Of a stretch of DNA of 64,000 nucleotides, positions 23,839 to 35,085 are shown piece by piece. How positions within the stretch are numbered: position 1 is the first letter of the stretch; each line of letters starts with the position of its first letter. Source of the stretch: Protea cynaroides (Eukaryota > Streptophyta > Magnoliopsida > Proteales > Proteaceae); the NCBI GenBank assembly GCA_028583415.1, contig CM053266.1, positions 43,271,758-43,335,757 on the forward strand, written 5' to 3'. Position numbers and translations under genes: made by a program. The notes below the pieces were generated by a model. The model searched no databases. It was not told the DNA's origin and saw only the letters and a program-made list of their open reading frames with translations.

Positions 23839-23967
23839 CCCACTATTATGTCTGGATACATACAGATGGACATGCCGTACTGTATGAAACATATATTGTC
23901 TCCTCTATTCTTATAAATACCAGTTAGAAAAGGAACACATGCATGACCAGAGCACACGAAAACAACC

Positions 23968-25665
23968 ATGGCAGCTTCGTCCAGTTCCTTCACCTTCTCC
24001 ATCCTCATCATCACCTCTCTTCTCCTCCCAATCTCTTCCAACTCCTCTCCACTGAGCTCACCAGAACAGCAGCAAGACACTATCCCTAAATCCGATGTAG
24101 ATCTTCTTGAGTTTCCTCTAAATTTAGAGTACTTGGAAGCCGAGTTCTTCCTCTGGGGAGCTTTGGGATATGGTTTAGATTCGGTAGCTCCTAACTTAAC
24201 CCTGGGAGGCCCACCACCAATCGGCGCAAGGAAGGCGAATCTGGACCCTTTGATCCGTGATATTATCACCCAGTTTGCATACCAGGAGGTTGGACATTTA
24301 AGGTTCGTCATCTTCATTCATGGTTTCTCATCAATCTGTTGTTTTGATTCGTTTTTCTCTTCAATTTCCTTTAAAAAAAATGACATCTGATATTATATAT
24401 ACACATTGCAGGGCCATTAAGAGAACAGTTCCAGGATTCCAGAGGCCATTGTTAGACTTGAGTGCGAAATCTTTTGCTAATGTGATTGATAAGGCATTTG
24501 GCCACAGCTTGAATCCACCGTTTGATCCTTATGCTAATGGAATCAACTTCTTGATTGCCTCATACCTTGTTCCTTACGTTGGACTCACAGGATACGTAGG
24601 AGCTAACCCTCGCCTCACTGGAGTAGCTTCTAAAAGGGTAAGAAGAACAGTACACATTCATAACAAAAACCGTCTTTCTTACGGACACCTATCTATCTTT
24701 GTTCATATTGGCGTGGGTCCCACAACCCATAGACGATGATCGAATACCCAGACGGGTAAACAGACGTTTCAAGTGAGCCGGCCTCAAAATGGAATTCAGT
24801 TCACAAAATCACGGAACCCATCTTCCTCGACGAGGGAAGTTTATCTCCCCACCTGGTAATCATCCCACCCTTTTGGGAACTGTGAATGGAGGTGTAAAAG
24901 ACCCACTTCTGGTGTGTGGAATCCACATTCATCAACCCCTCTCAAGAGGGTGGGGTGGTTACTATGTGGATAGAGGATTTGGACTCATCGTCCATTGGGT
25001 GTGGGATTTGAGTATTTTGGACCATCTACGTGTATATGTACTTTCCATAGGATCCTATCACTGTCGATGTGGTGTGAGACCCACTGGATATAGATGGTGA
25101 TGGAATCTCAAAAAAGATACGGTGCATGTTGGTGAAATATTCTCGTCTCAAGGGATTCATTTCTCAAGTATGAAATCCATTTTATATGAACGGTGATAGG
25201 GTCTCATGGAATGTACTCGTATATGTAGTTCAATTTTTTTTTCTTTTGTCATTTTAATCCAAATGTCATGTTGTGATGATGCAGCTTGTTGCTGGGCTCC
25301 TTGGAGTGGAATCAGCCCAAGATGCCGTGATTAGAGCTTTGCTATACCAACAAGCCCAATTGACAGTAAAGCCATATGGAATAACAGTTGCAGAGTTCAC
25401 CAATAAGATTTCAGAACTAAGGAACCAACTGGGGCATGCAGGCATAAAAGATGAAGGCATTATTGTTCCCCCTAACTTGGGTGCTGAAGGAAAAATTGCT
25501 GGCAATATAATTGTTGGAAATGAGTATTCTATTTCATACGATAGGACTCCTGAAGAAATATTGAGGATTGTCTATGGAAGTGGTGATGAACATGTACCTG
25601 GTGGTTTCTATCCTCAAGGGGGCAACGGGACGATTGCTAAATCTTATCTTGGCCACAAAGAATAA
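23968..25665 (+). CDS. Desiccation-related protein PCC13-62-like, copy F (intact)
   Basis: Exons 23968-24302, 24412-24637 and 25285-25665 give an uninterrupted 313 aa protein. Signal peptide at residues about 8-25 (FSILIITSLLLPISS). Ferritin-like domain from about residue 43: E54/E57/E59 in LNLEYLEAEFF, E107-x-x-H110 in YQEVGHL, and E196 in GVESAQDA, plausible metal-ligand positions of a ferritin-like bundle. A possible N-glycosylation site is N76-L-T. Exon 2 carries the conserved PPFDPYANGINF and YLVPYVGLTGYVGANP segments. The C-terminus ends in HKE. Expected location is the apoplast or secretory pathway. The promoter has TATA at -56, CATGCATG just downstream of it, and an ACGTG core at 23834-23838 within the 36 bp repeats. 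Family function in dehydration tolerance is known by expression only; enzymatic activity is not established. Confidence 0.92.
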
Positions 25666-26147
25666 TAATATGATTGTTTATATCAAAGTAATAGTTTGAT
25701 TAAGTTTTGAATATTTTGTGCTCTTAATAAAGCATGTGTTTATTTTATTTTTATTTTTTTGACAACTTTATTCCTATTATGGCCAATACAAAGTCAAACT
25801 TGTGTGGAAATTATACTTATTGATAGTGTTTTTTATTTATGAAGTTTGTATTATTTCATCTACCTTTATCAAAAAAAAAAAAAAAAAAAGGTATTATTTG
25901 ATCAAAGTAAAAGGTAAAATAAAAAAAATCTTGATCTAGATGTGTTTTTTTAGAGTAAACTTTATCCTAATGGTCAATAGAGAGTCATATTGGTTGAAAC
26001 TAATTCAATTGATAGAGATTTTTGAAGAAGCTAGACCTTACGTTATTTCTTACGATCAATATGTTGGTCCATTTTGTTCTTGGAAATTCGGTGAAATGAT
26101 TGAAACTATGATTTTTCATCAATTTTATCAACTTTGGTTCATACTAA

Positions 26148-26362
26148 ATGCTCCGTTTGTTTCGTTGTAAAATTTTACGTATAACATTTTGTATGTAAAA
26201 ATAGAATTTCAATGTTTATTTCCTAGGGATAAAATATAACGATCTCTACAAGGGATGGAAAAGGAACTTTGTCTTTGGTTACCAACTGAAAACAAATTTT
26301 GAAATTTTTTTTTTATATATAAAATATTACACGTAAAATTTTACGTTGAAACAAACAGAGCA
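26148..26362. mobile_element. Tourist-like MITE, unit 5
   Basis: A 215 bp copy with TAA flanks at the same unit position. Confidence 0.75.
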
Positions 26363-26633
26363 TAAGTTGCAAATATTGGTAGTTTGACTCTAGTTTAACC
26401 AAGTTCATCTTATCACCATTTAGAAAGAATTCTTAACTCCATCCACCTTGAAGCAGGTCATGACAAAATCTAATAAGAGCTCACACAAAATTAACATAAG
26501 CCATTGCAATGGCAAGCTTGGATTCCATAAAATTATTGGCATAATGAAGAGCAATCTACCTCAAATTGAAGGCCTAAATAAGAACCAAAAGAAACAAAAA
26601 CCCTGATTTCCAAGTCCAAAGGTCACGATAGAG

Positions 26634-26933
26634 ATGAAGAGTGGTGGTGGATGCCATGTTGGGCTTTTTATTCTTCTTCTTCTACTTCTTGTTATAGGTT
26701 GTTTGATGGAGAGATTTGGAAGGATAAGGGCCTGGTTTATGGATAAAACCAGATCGGAACATGTCTTGCTAGGGAATATTAGAGGAATCGGTGGGGTTAG
26801 GGTTTCGGTCGGAATAAGGGACCAGTTGAAGCCAATCAAGAAGAGACGATCCTCACTGCTAAGTCCAACCTATCAAACCTCGAGTCTCAAGAGGAACAGA
26901 AACAGAAACTCCGAGAGGAAGAAGGTGATATAG
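26634..26933 (+). CDS. Short unknown ORF, unit 5 (99 aa)
   Basis: The cleanest version of the recurrent ORF: ATG, a hydrophobic segment at residues about 9-23 (LFILLLLLLVIGCL), an Arg-rich middle and a basic C-terminus ending RKKVI. It resembles no family I recognise. It lies 968 bp downstream of the stop of F on the same strand, with no evident TATA at a conserved distance. Confidence 0.32.
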   Translation: MKSGGGCHVGLFILLLLLLVIGCLMERFGRIRAWFMDKTRSEHVLLGNIRGIGGVRVSVGIRDQLKPIKKRRSSLLSPTYQTSSLKRNRNRNSERKKVI

Positions 26934-27239
26934 ACAGTCCTGTGACGAAGGATGCTAGACAGTTAGTTCAAGTATTAGGATGAGAAAGAATAAATTGGTT
27001 AAGTCATTTTTTTTTTCCTCTTTCAAACACCGCCTGTTTACAGTAGTTGGTGCAATTTCTTGAAACATAGAATATCACATTGTATTTAATGATTTGTACA
27101 GGCGAGGTCCACATAATTTTTTCTTTTTTTTTTAAGGTGTGAAAATTTTCACTTTTCTTCCTTTTAGCTAGTCTCCCTTGCAATCAAACAAAGCCTAAAG
27201 TTTTGGCCACCTGGATGTGGATTTGCACCACGTTGAATT

Positions 27240-27794
27240 TAAGGGTGCAAGTTTTACCCTGACAATCCGAACCCGCCCAGGCCAGCCCTGAACCCTGGCA
27301 GGGTTGAACCTGGCCCGAACCCTGACAGGGCTGGGTTAGGGTTGACCCCCTGGGTTGAACCTAGCCCAATCCGACCCTGTATATATTTGAATATATTTAT
27401 AAATATATGTATGATTTGTATTTGTTCCTTGTTAAACACTTAAACTGATTTGGTTTGTATCTGTTAAGTTCTTAAAAGAATATCATAGGTTGCTTGTATT
27501 TGTCAGATGTTTTAAGTTGTAATTGTTATTTGATAATTTGTTGTATATTTAGGGTCAATCAGGGTCAATCTAACCTTGAATCAGGGTTAATTAGGGTTGA
27601 CTTGGCCCAACCCGGCCCTATCAGGGTCAATCAGGGCAGGTTAGGGTTAGGCCCAACCCTGTCAGGGTCAGGGTTAGGGTTATACATTTTCTGACCCTGG
27701 CAGGGTTGGGCTGGGTTAGGGTTAAGTTTCAATAGTCAGGGTTGGGGTTAGGGTTTTAGAAAACCCAGCCCAACCCGGCCCTGTTGCAGCCCTA
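27240..27794. mobile_element. Non-autonomous hAT element, unit 5
   Basis: 555 bp with the GTTGAATT duplication at 27232-27239 and 27795-27802. Confidence 0.78.
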
Positions 27795-28803
27795 GTTGAA
27801 TTCCATCGCTCATTGGATATGTGCAATAATTTTATAGCACAATATTACATAAATATGTTGAGAAGAAGGAAATATATATTATTTAAGATCGAGAATAGCA
27901 TGGATAAGTGCCAACCAAAAACATGTTTATGTAATATTGTGCTATACACCAACCAAAGCTTGGTGTCTCATGACCTCTTTGGTGTTAGTCTTTTAGTTTT
28001 TACCAACCTAAAACTCCATTGTCTTTTTCTTCTGAAAGAGTATCGGAAAAGTATGTTTTTGGACACAATTTCTCTATAAAATGGGTTAAGTCTGTACATG
28101 ATTTTTATTCTAAAATTCCATAGTCGTTCCATTGGTAGAAATTCCGTAGTCTGAAATCAGTATGGAAAATTGAGTGGCGTTGGAGTCCGGATCACTTGCA
28201 CTTACTCTTCTAGTACGCTCTTTGGACGACAAGTATCCTAGGGGAGTTAATCAATTCAACAGTGTATTATATCATTCAAAATAAATTCAAGTAAGTGCAA
28301 GTGATCCGGACTCGAGTCGGAGACAATGCAATTTGCCTGTTGGTTCATTATCTTCTCATTTGACATGTAAGCTTACAAATGCTAACTGCCATTTGGTTGA
28401 TCTTGGAATTTGCCTAGTGGGCTTGACAGAGCATACAATTAGGATGAGTGTTGTGAGATTTGATTAGGATCCACTATTTTTAGAATGAAAATCAGTTATA
28501 GATTTTTTTGATTCCTCTATCTCCGGATGCACCGATACATATAGTTGTAGTGTGAGGAACAATATATGTCTTTTTTTTTTTTCGGTTAAGGGGAGCAATA
28601 TATATATTTCTAATTTTGGGATATCTTAATTACATGAATTCTCATATCTTTTTCATTATGCCCACTTTTAGCATGGAAAGATAATGAGAATTCATGTACA
28701 GACTTATCCCATTTTATAGAGAAATTGTGTCCAGATATGTAGAGATGGACATGCCGCACTGTATTAAAAAATATAAAAATAAAAAACCCACAATCTCGTG
28801 TTA

Positions 28804-28911
28804 GGATACATACAGATGGACGTGCCCACTATTATGTCTGGATACATACCGATGGACGTGCCCACTATTATGTCTGGATACATACAGATGGACATGCCGT
28901 ACTGTATGAAA
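28804..28911 (+). repeat. 36 bp promoter repeat, three copies upstream of G
   Basis: Units begin at 28804, 28840 and 28876 (exact 36 bp spacing; GGATACATAC...GATGGAC(G/A)TGCC). Copies B-F have two units and A has three, so copy number varies between promoters of one family. It lies between the distal promoter and the TATA box. Confidence 0.7.
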
Positions 28912-28933
28912 CATATATTGTCTCCTCTATTCT

Positions 28934-28993
28934 TATAAATACCAGTTAGAAAAGGAACACATGCATGACCAGAGCACACGAAAACAACCATGG
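28934..28993 (+). pseudogene. Copy G: PCC13-62 promoter and start codon only
   Basis: TATA box at 28934-28941, CATGCATG, and the conserved leader up to the ATG at 28990. The sequence departs from the family immediately after ATGG, where an LTR-like block starts TGTTACAAGG. No exon remains downstream in this orientation. If the promoter is active it would drive transcription into the retrotransposon block. Confidence 0.85.
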
Positions 28994-31362
28994 TGTTACA
29001 AGGGCCACGGTAGTCCTTTCCTTAAAATGGGAATATAAAAGAATGAAGGAAAAATACTCATGGGATTTTTTTTCATTCTCGGTTCATTTGACGAGGAAAG
29101 AGAGAGATAGAGAGAGATGAGAGCAGAAAGAAATCAAGAAGAAGGTTGAGAGAGAAGTGAAAATGGAAATTTAGTGTTTCTACAAGAAGAAGAGGGAAAG
29201 AAGAAGAAGAGGGAGAAGATCAACGCCGACGAAGCTAGTTTCTTTCTGACGGTGGATCTGACTTCCTCTCTGTGGCAATCTAATATTCCTTTGGCAACGA
29301 TCTATTTTCTTTCTTCGAAGTGATCAGTCTGATGCGATTTGGTTGGACATTTCCTGAAATTTGACCAGGCTCAATGAGTAACAGTGCTTAAATTTCGATC
29401 CTATAGCTTTCTTGATAACGAATTTAATTTTGTTCTGATCTTCATCAAAGTTGAGACGTTAGCATCTTCAATATTTCATGCGATGTTAAAAGTACACATC
29501 ATTTTTTTCTCCCTTGATATCCACCTCTATCCACAGGCAGGTAACACCCCAACTCTATGTATTTATATTATATTGTACATGGGTTCGACCATCGTGCACT
29601 CATGATTATTCGATGCCGGTGGGTAATACGATATGCATGCGACACTTACCATCCCTAGTGTAGTGATGGGCGGGATAGACTAGGACATTCCCTACCCCTT
29701 CAATGTATTCCATAAATGCGAAGGAAAGTGTATTAATAGTTTGATTCTCAATCCCTACTTATGTATTCCGTAGGAATTTGTACAATTTTTGTAATTATTT
29801 CTGCGCAATACTGACTTACTCTCTTGTGATGCGCAAATGAATGTGGATATGTGAGTGTATGTAAAATAAAGTGAGGCTCAAATGCCTATCTTCTAATGTC
29901 GAGAGCACACTCACATATATTGACAAATAGAGATCATTTTCATATTTCTTTATGCGTAATTCATTCTGAACTACGTATGGGCTTGATTCTCATACATCAA
30001 TTAATCCGAGATACGTAGGCTGTCTGGGTATCCATCACCCAAGCTCAGTCCAATTGCAATGAGGGTTGCAATAATACCCAATTTACATCATAATGTGTTT
30101 TGCATTTTGCACAATTTGCTTCTAATTGTGTTTTCAAATTTATTTCTTTTTAGTCATCAAACATATTTTCAAAATCAATTTCAAAATCAAATTCAATTCA
30201 ATTTCAATTTCAATTTCAATTCTAATTGAATTTCAATTTCAATTTTAATTTCAATTCTAATTCAATTTCAGTTTCAATTTTAATTTGAACTCCAATTCAA
30301 TTTCAATTTCAATCTCAATTTAAATTTCAAATTCAATTTCAATTTCAATTTCAATTCTCCTTCTTCACATGGAACCTTGGGCAAGCATTTCATCATCGTA
30401 TAGAAGTCCCTTTCAATCATAGGCATGCATTCTATCATCGCATGTAAGTCTCTTTCAATTCTTATTTGTACATAGACGGTCTATCAGCTTGACTAGTGGT
30501 TGTAGAAGTTTATTCAATTGCTTTACATAGACTGTCTACCAGCTTAACTAGTGACTATAGAAGTTTATTCGATTGTTTTACATAGATGGTTTACCAGTTT
30601 AACTAGTGACTATAGGAATCTATTTAATATCCTAAACCTAGATACTTATTAGTTTGACTAGTGGATATAAGAATCTATCATTTTACCAACCCAAGTGGTT
30701 GAACTATGTTGGACTTGATTCTTGGACTTATCCTGAGATACGTAGGTAGCTTGAGTGTTTATCATTCAAGTTCAGTCCTAAACTAATTTACTTTAATTTG
30801 TTTTTTATTTTTCATATCATTTTGAATGTCGATTTAGAATTAATTTTAAGTCATTGCATTAAAACTTTGGACTACGCTTCAATAGCTGAAAATGATTTTA
30901 TCTGTCAATGTGTTGAGAGTTGTGCACTTGTTACTCAAAATTGGTTGATTGATCCGTCATCTAATCATTTTATTCCTTACATATATTACATTTTAACTCT
31001 TCTTTCTATTATATTCACAATTGAATGACTTGCACCTAGATTGAAATATATCTAGAACCTAGGTCTGGTACCTATTGAAATTTATTTAGCCATTGTCTGT
31101 AATTTAAATTAAAATAGAAAATGATAGTATATGGAGACTAATCTTCGGATTAGGTGATTTAGGTGCCTAACACCTTCCTAAATTGTAACATGACACTTAC
31201 CTATTGTTTCTCTAGTTTGACCATAAGCCTTAATCCATTACGTGAGTCTAATTATTTCTCATTTAAGAAATTATATATATAGGTTTTAGATCTTATCTAG
31301 GTGGCAACTCCATTTTCATTTTTTTTCATTATATTTCAACCATTACAAATTTTGTCCTTACA
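28994..31362 (-). mobile_element. LTR-retrotransposon-like block (possible solo LTR), minus orientation
   Basis: Starts TGTTACAAGG and ends CCTTACA, so it reads TGTAAGG...CTTGTAACA on the minus strand, the TG...CA ends of an LTR. On the minus strand it carries a GTTGCCACCTAGAT segment followed by GTGTTAGGCACC. Very similar landmarks occur at 44.27-44.43 and 47.48-47.62 kb. No open reading frame of size is present. Flanks (CATGG / GTATC) do not match, so no target duplication is visible; a deletion or recombination at insertion is likely. It contains AG-rich DNA (29095-29220) and an AATTTC microsatellite. Confidence 0.55.
30168..30357. repeat. Imperfect (AATTTC)n/(AATTCA)n microsatellite
   Basis: About 190 bp of repeated TTTCAATTTCAA hexamers with substitutions, inside the LTR-like block. 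Confidence 0.8.
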
Positions 31363-31726
31363 GTATCACACCACATTGACAATGATGATATCCCATGGAG
31401 AGTACATGTACATGTAGATCATCCAAACTCATATTCATACTCTGATTAGACATTATTTGATCAAAGTAAAAAAAATAAAAAAATATCTTGATCAACTTGT
31501 GTTTTTTTAGAATAAACTTTATCCAGACGGTCAATGGAGTCAAACTTGTTGAAATTAATTCAATTGATAGACTTGCCTTATTTCCTTTGGATGATCAATA
31601 TGTTGGTCCATTTTGGTTTTGGAAATTAGGTGAAACGATTGAAACTATGATTTTTCATCAATTTTATCAACTTTGTTTTATACTAAGTTACAAATATTGT
31701 TAGTTTGAAAGGTTATGATAGGGATG

Positions 31727-31915
31727 GATAGTGGTGTTGGATGCCATGTTTGGCTTTTTCTTTTTCTTCTTCTTCTTCTTATCGGTTGTTTGGTGGAGGG
31801 ATTTAGAAGGAGAAGGGTCTGGTTTATGGACAACCAAGACCATGTATTAAGATTTGTAGTATTTAGTAGGGTTAAATTGGTTAAGCTCAGGTGATCATCA
31901 CTCTTAAGTCCTACC
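31727..31915 (+). pseudogene. Relic of the short unknown ORF
   Basis: ATG followed by about 40 codons in the same frame as the unit ORF, with the hydrophobic segment (Leu/Phe-rich) and the FMDN/FMDK region conserved despite many substitutions, then divergence and a stop near 31893. Weak evidence that the ORF once coded. Confidence 0.25.
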
Positions 31916-32086
31916 TCTCAAGCCTCGAGTCTCAAGAGGAACATACAAAAAGACTTTGAGAGGAAGAGGGTGATATAGACGGTTCTATGCCAAAGGATGC
32001 TAGACAGTTAGTTCAAGTATTAAGATGAGAAAGAGTAAATTGGTTAAGTCACTTTTTTTTTTCTTCCAAACGTCGCCTGTTTAGAG

Positions 32087-33116
32087 CATAGTTATTTAAT
32101 TCTCTGAATTATTCACGAATTATTCTTTCGAACCGAATAATACGAATAATTCTCCCGAATTTGAATTATATTTAATGATTCTTTAAAATTCACACATTTT
32201 TTGCATAGAAATAAATATCATGAATAATTCTTTCAAATCCGAATTATTCCGAATAATTCTTATACTTAAAAAAAAACTATTAATATCATAATGAATGACT
32301 TAATGCTTTAACTACTATTATCAAACAAAGTTTTCAAAAAAAAAAAAAAATTAATGCCATTACTATTTACATCTTTTTCAAATATATGACTAATTATAAG
32401 TTTAAAAATCATGTCATAATATAAAACAGATCATTAATTTCATTTTTTTTTTCCAATAAGAGATTATATATGAGTATAAAAATCAAATCATAATACAATG
32501 CAAATCATTAATTTCATTCGATAATGTGGAATTAAATATGAGTATGAAAATCATACCATAATACAAAGCAAGTCATTACTTTCGTGTGCTTTTCTAATTT
32601 GGATTAAATATGAGTCTAAAAATAAATATTATAATAACCATGAGGAAGTAATTAATAAACATGAATAATAGATAGATTTCATGAGGATAATTGGATGAAT
32701 TTATGAAATTATTTCATTTATGAACATCAGCTCTACTAGATTGGTATTGTAATCATAATAAAATTTAATGATCTACAATATATACTGTAATGAAATCTAA
32801 TAAATCCACCGTTATACACACATATCCATCTATTATGCATTATATTTAAGTTAAATATTATTCTAATGTCACTTATATATTATGCAGGTATAATAATTGA
32901 TTGATAGGAGCACCAAATATTAAAAATTAACATCCAAATTTTTTGCCCTAATTTTTGTAGACAAAAGAATAATTGCCCGATCGAACCGAATTCAAATTTT
33001 ATTTTAAGTTCACTTTTTTTTACCGCATCTTTGACCAAATTCTTAAATTATCGAAATGATTCATTCCAAATTATTCTCCTTTCGAATAATTTCTAAATCC
33101 GACTTAAATAACTATG
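32087..33116. mobile_element. Non-autonomous hAT-type element (1030 bp)
   Basis: Perfect 13 bp terminal inverted repeats CATAGTTATTTAA / TTAAATAACTATG. Flanked by an exact 8 bp target duplication GTTTAGAG (32079-32086, 33117-33124). The interior is AT-rich with GAATTATTC motifs near both ends and no coding capacity. It splits the relic unit at a site that is uninterrupted in all array units. Confidence 0.85.
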
Positions 33117-33699
33117 GTTTAGAGTAGTTGGTGCAATTTTTTGGAACACAAGATAATGTATTGTGGTTAATGATTTGTACAGTTTAGGTCCACATAAATT
33201 TTTTTTTAAAGGTTTGAAAATTTTTACTTTTCTTCCTTTTTGTCTCCCTTGCAATCAAACAAAGCGTAAAGTTTGAGCCATCTAAATGTGGACTTACACC
33301 ACGTTGAATTACACCCCTCACTAGAGTAGAGGAGAGAAAAAAATATGTGCAATAATTTGTATAGCATAATATTGCATAAATAAGTTGAGAAGAAGGAAAA
33401 ATATATTATTTAAGAACGAGAATACTCTGGATAAGTGTTAATCAAAAACATATTTTTTGATACTCTTTAAAAAAAAAATGGAGTAGTTATGTTGGTAAAG
33501 ATAAACACTGAAGAGGATATGAGTTCCTTTCCCTTGGGGCCTACCTAATAATAAAATAAAACCAAAAAAAAAAATTCATTCTAATGGCAAATAATGATTA
33601 TCATTGGTGATGTTGCATAAGGTTGAGATGTTTGATGTTAGCTAAAATGAGAATGTTGAAATAGCTCAATAAAAAAATTAAAAATGATATTATTATAAA

Positions 33700-34333
33700 G
33701 GGTAATTTACACCAGAGGTACTCGATGTTCTAAGAAATTATACCAGAAGTACCTCACGTTTCAAAAATCATACCAGAGGTACTTCTTCTCATATTTTCAA
33801 CATTAACCCTATTTAATATTGGCATCTTCTAAATTAACCATTAGATCTACCTCAAATTTTCAGGGACTGATTGTTTTTTTATTGAATTACCCTTATTTGG
33901 TGCTTGATCGTTAGTACACCCATCGAAAAACAGCTAGTTGGGGTGTGAAGTTTTTACCTGAGGTATGTACCATAGTCGAGATTTGTGACTTGGTGATGAA
34001 CAATCACCGGTGAAGAAGAGTCACAGGAGAAGACAGGGGCAAGAGAGGGGTGGACAATTGAGACAGTGATGAGCACATGGGGATCCAATAGGGAGTCATT
34101 GCGACAATGGGATGGTGAGAGAGTGAATTAAAGAGGACCAAGAAAGTTATGCCAAACAGGGATAAATTTGAAAGTATAAAAATAAAAGGTGCTCCAAGTA
34201 TAATATTTTTGAAACGTCAGGTACCTCTAGTATAATTTCTCAAAATGTCAGGTAGCTCTGGTATGATTTTTAAAACGTGAGGTACCTTTGGTATAATTTC
34301 TCAAAACATCAGATACCTTTGGTGTAATTTACC
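33700..34333. mobile_element. Long-TIR (Mutator-like) non-autonomous element, 634 bp
   Basis: Both ends carry imperfect inverted repeats of about 100 bp built from GGTAATTTACACC and TACCAGAGGTAC-type segments. Flanked by TTATTATAAA on both sides (33690-33699, 34334-34343), a 9-10 bp target duplication as in Mutator-like elements. The unique centre (about 33880-34140) has no clear ORF. Confidence 0.7.
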
Positions 34334-34378
34334 TTATTATAAATTATTAATTTGAAGGAAATCATGTTTAATTCATGT

Positions 34379-35085
34379 AAAGGTGTTAAACGGTTTATAA
34401 TCTGTTTAACGATCCAGTCCGATACGGTGCAGTGTAAAAGACTGTAAAACCAAAATCGAATCGATTAACTAAACGGTCTCAAAATTGAAACTAGAATCGA
34501 TTAGTAATCGATTTCGATTTACTGATTTTTAAACGATTTTTCTTTAATCGATTTTGCTTGCGGTTTAAAAACGGTGTAATGCATTAGTTATTAATCGATT
34601 TTTTATAAAAAAAAACAATGAAAATTTTCAAACGGGAAAGAGAGAGTAGAGATTCGAGAGTGTGAGACTGTTGCTATGCCTAATCACTAATGCACATTAT
34701 GTTATTCTGTTTTAATTTTATGGTTAAGGTTTTTGGGAATTAGGGTTAGGTCTAAAGGAAATAACATATTAATTAAGGTTAGGCCATTGGGGTTGGGGTC
34801 TTTGGGAAGTAAAATATTAAATTATTGATAGAGAATGAATGATTAATGAAATTAGAGTTTACTAGTTTAGCTTTTAAGGAATTAAATGGTTCACATTCTA
34901 TTCAATTGAATCAATGTATAGCCGATGTAACCCATCGGTTTAAACTGTTTCAAACCAAACCGAACCAAACTGGTTGGGTAAACGGTATCATATTATCGAT
35001 TACTAACTGGCCTTTCGGTTCGATGTAAATAGTTCGGTTTGGTTTCAATAAACGGTTTTGGTGCATATGTTGCACCCTTAAGTTG
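34379..35085. mobile_element. Possible hAT-like element with AACGGTTT repeats
   Basis: The right end, read backwards, is TAAGGGTGCAACATATG, like the hAT ends in the array. The left end AAAGGTGTTAAACGG is a poorer match. The body is full of AACGGTTT/AATCGATT motifs. No target duplication was identified. A small in-frame stretch (34846-35028) is not convincing as a gene. Confidence 0.35.

Larger units (their letters stand above)
3067..28993 (+). repeat. Tandem array of ~5.0 kb gene-bearing units (B, C, D, E, F, G start)
   Basis: Start codons lie at 3067, 9030, 13966, 18967, 23968 and 28990. Spacing is 4936, 5001, 5001 and 5022 bp for the last five, and 5963 bp for B-C because of the exon duplication. 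Units match over genes, introns and the whole ~3.3 kb intergenic part, including every inserted element at the same site. The array therefore expanded after those insertions. The array ends abruptly one base after the ATG of G. Confidence 0.93.
31363..33470. pseudogene. Decayed relic of the array unit (intron 2 inverted, plus 3' flank)
   Basis: 31363-31450 matches the reverse complement of intron 2 (ATCACACCACATTGAC...). From about 31451 the match changes to the forward 3' flank (ATTATTTGATCAAAG), continues through the short-ORF region (31727) to 32078, and resumes after a hAT insertion at 33125-33470. Divergence is much greater than between array units. It lacks the Tourist-like MITE (single TAA near 31685-31687) and the ~555 bp hAT element (single GTTGAATT at 33303-33310). 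No gene exons are retained. Confidence 0.75.

Noticed and set aside
23778..24317. 179-codon frame on the minus strand opposite copy F
   Set aside because: Antisense shadow of exon 1 and the promoter; the same shadow appears opposite every copy and has no domain of its own.
3067..28993. CRISPR-like or satellite array
   Set aside because: The ~5 kb periodicity is that of whole genes with introns and inserted elements, in a plant nuclear context.
30798..31028. 76-codon plus-strand frame in the LTR-like block
   Set aside because: Low-complexity AT-rich translation without similarity to gag or pol.
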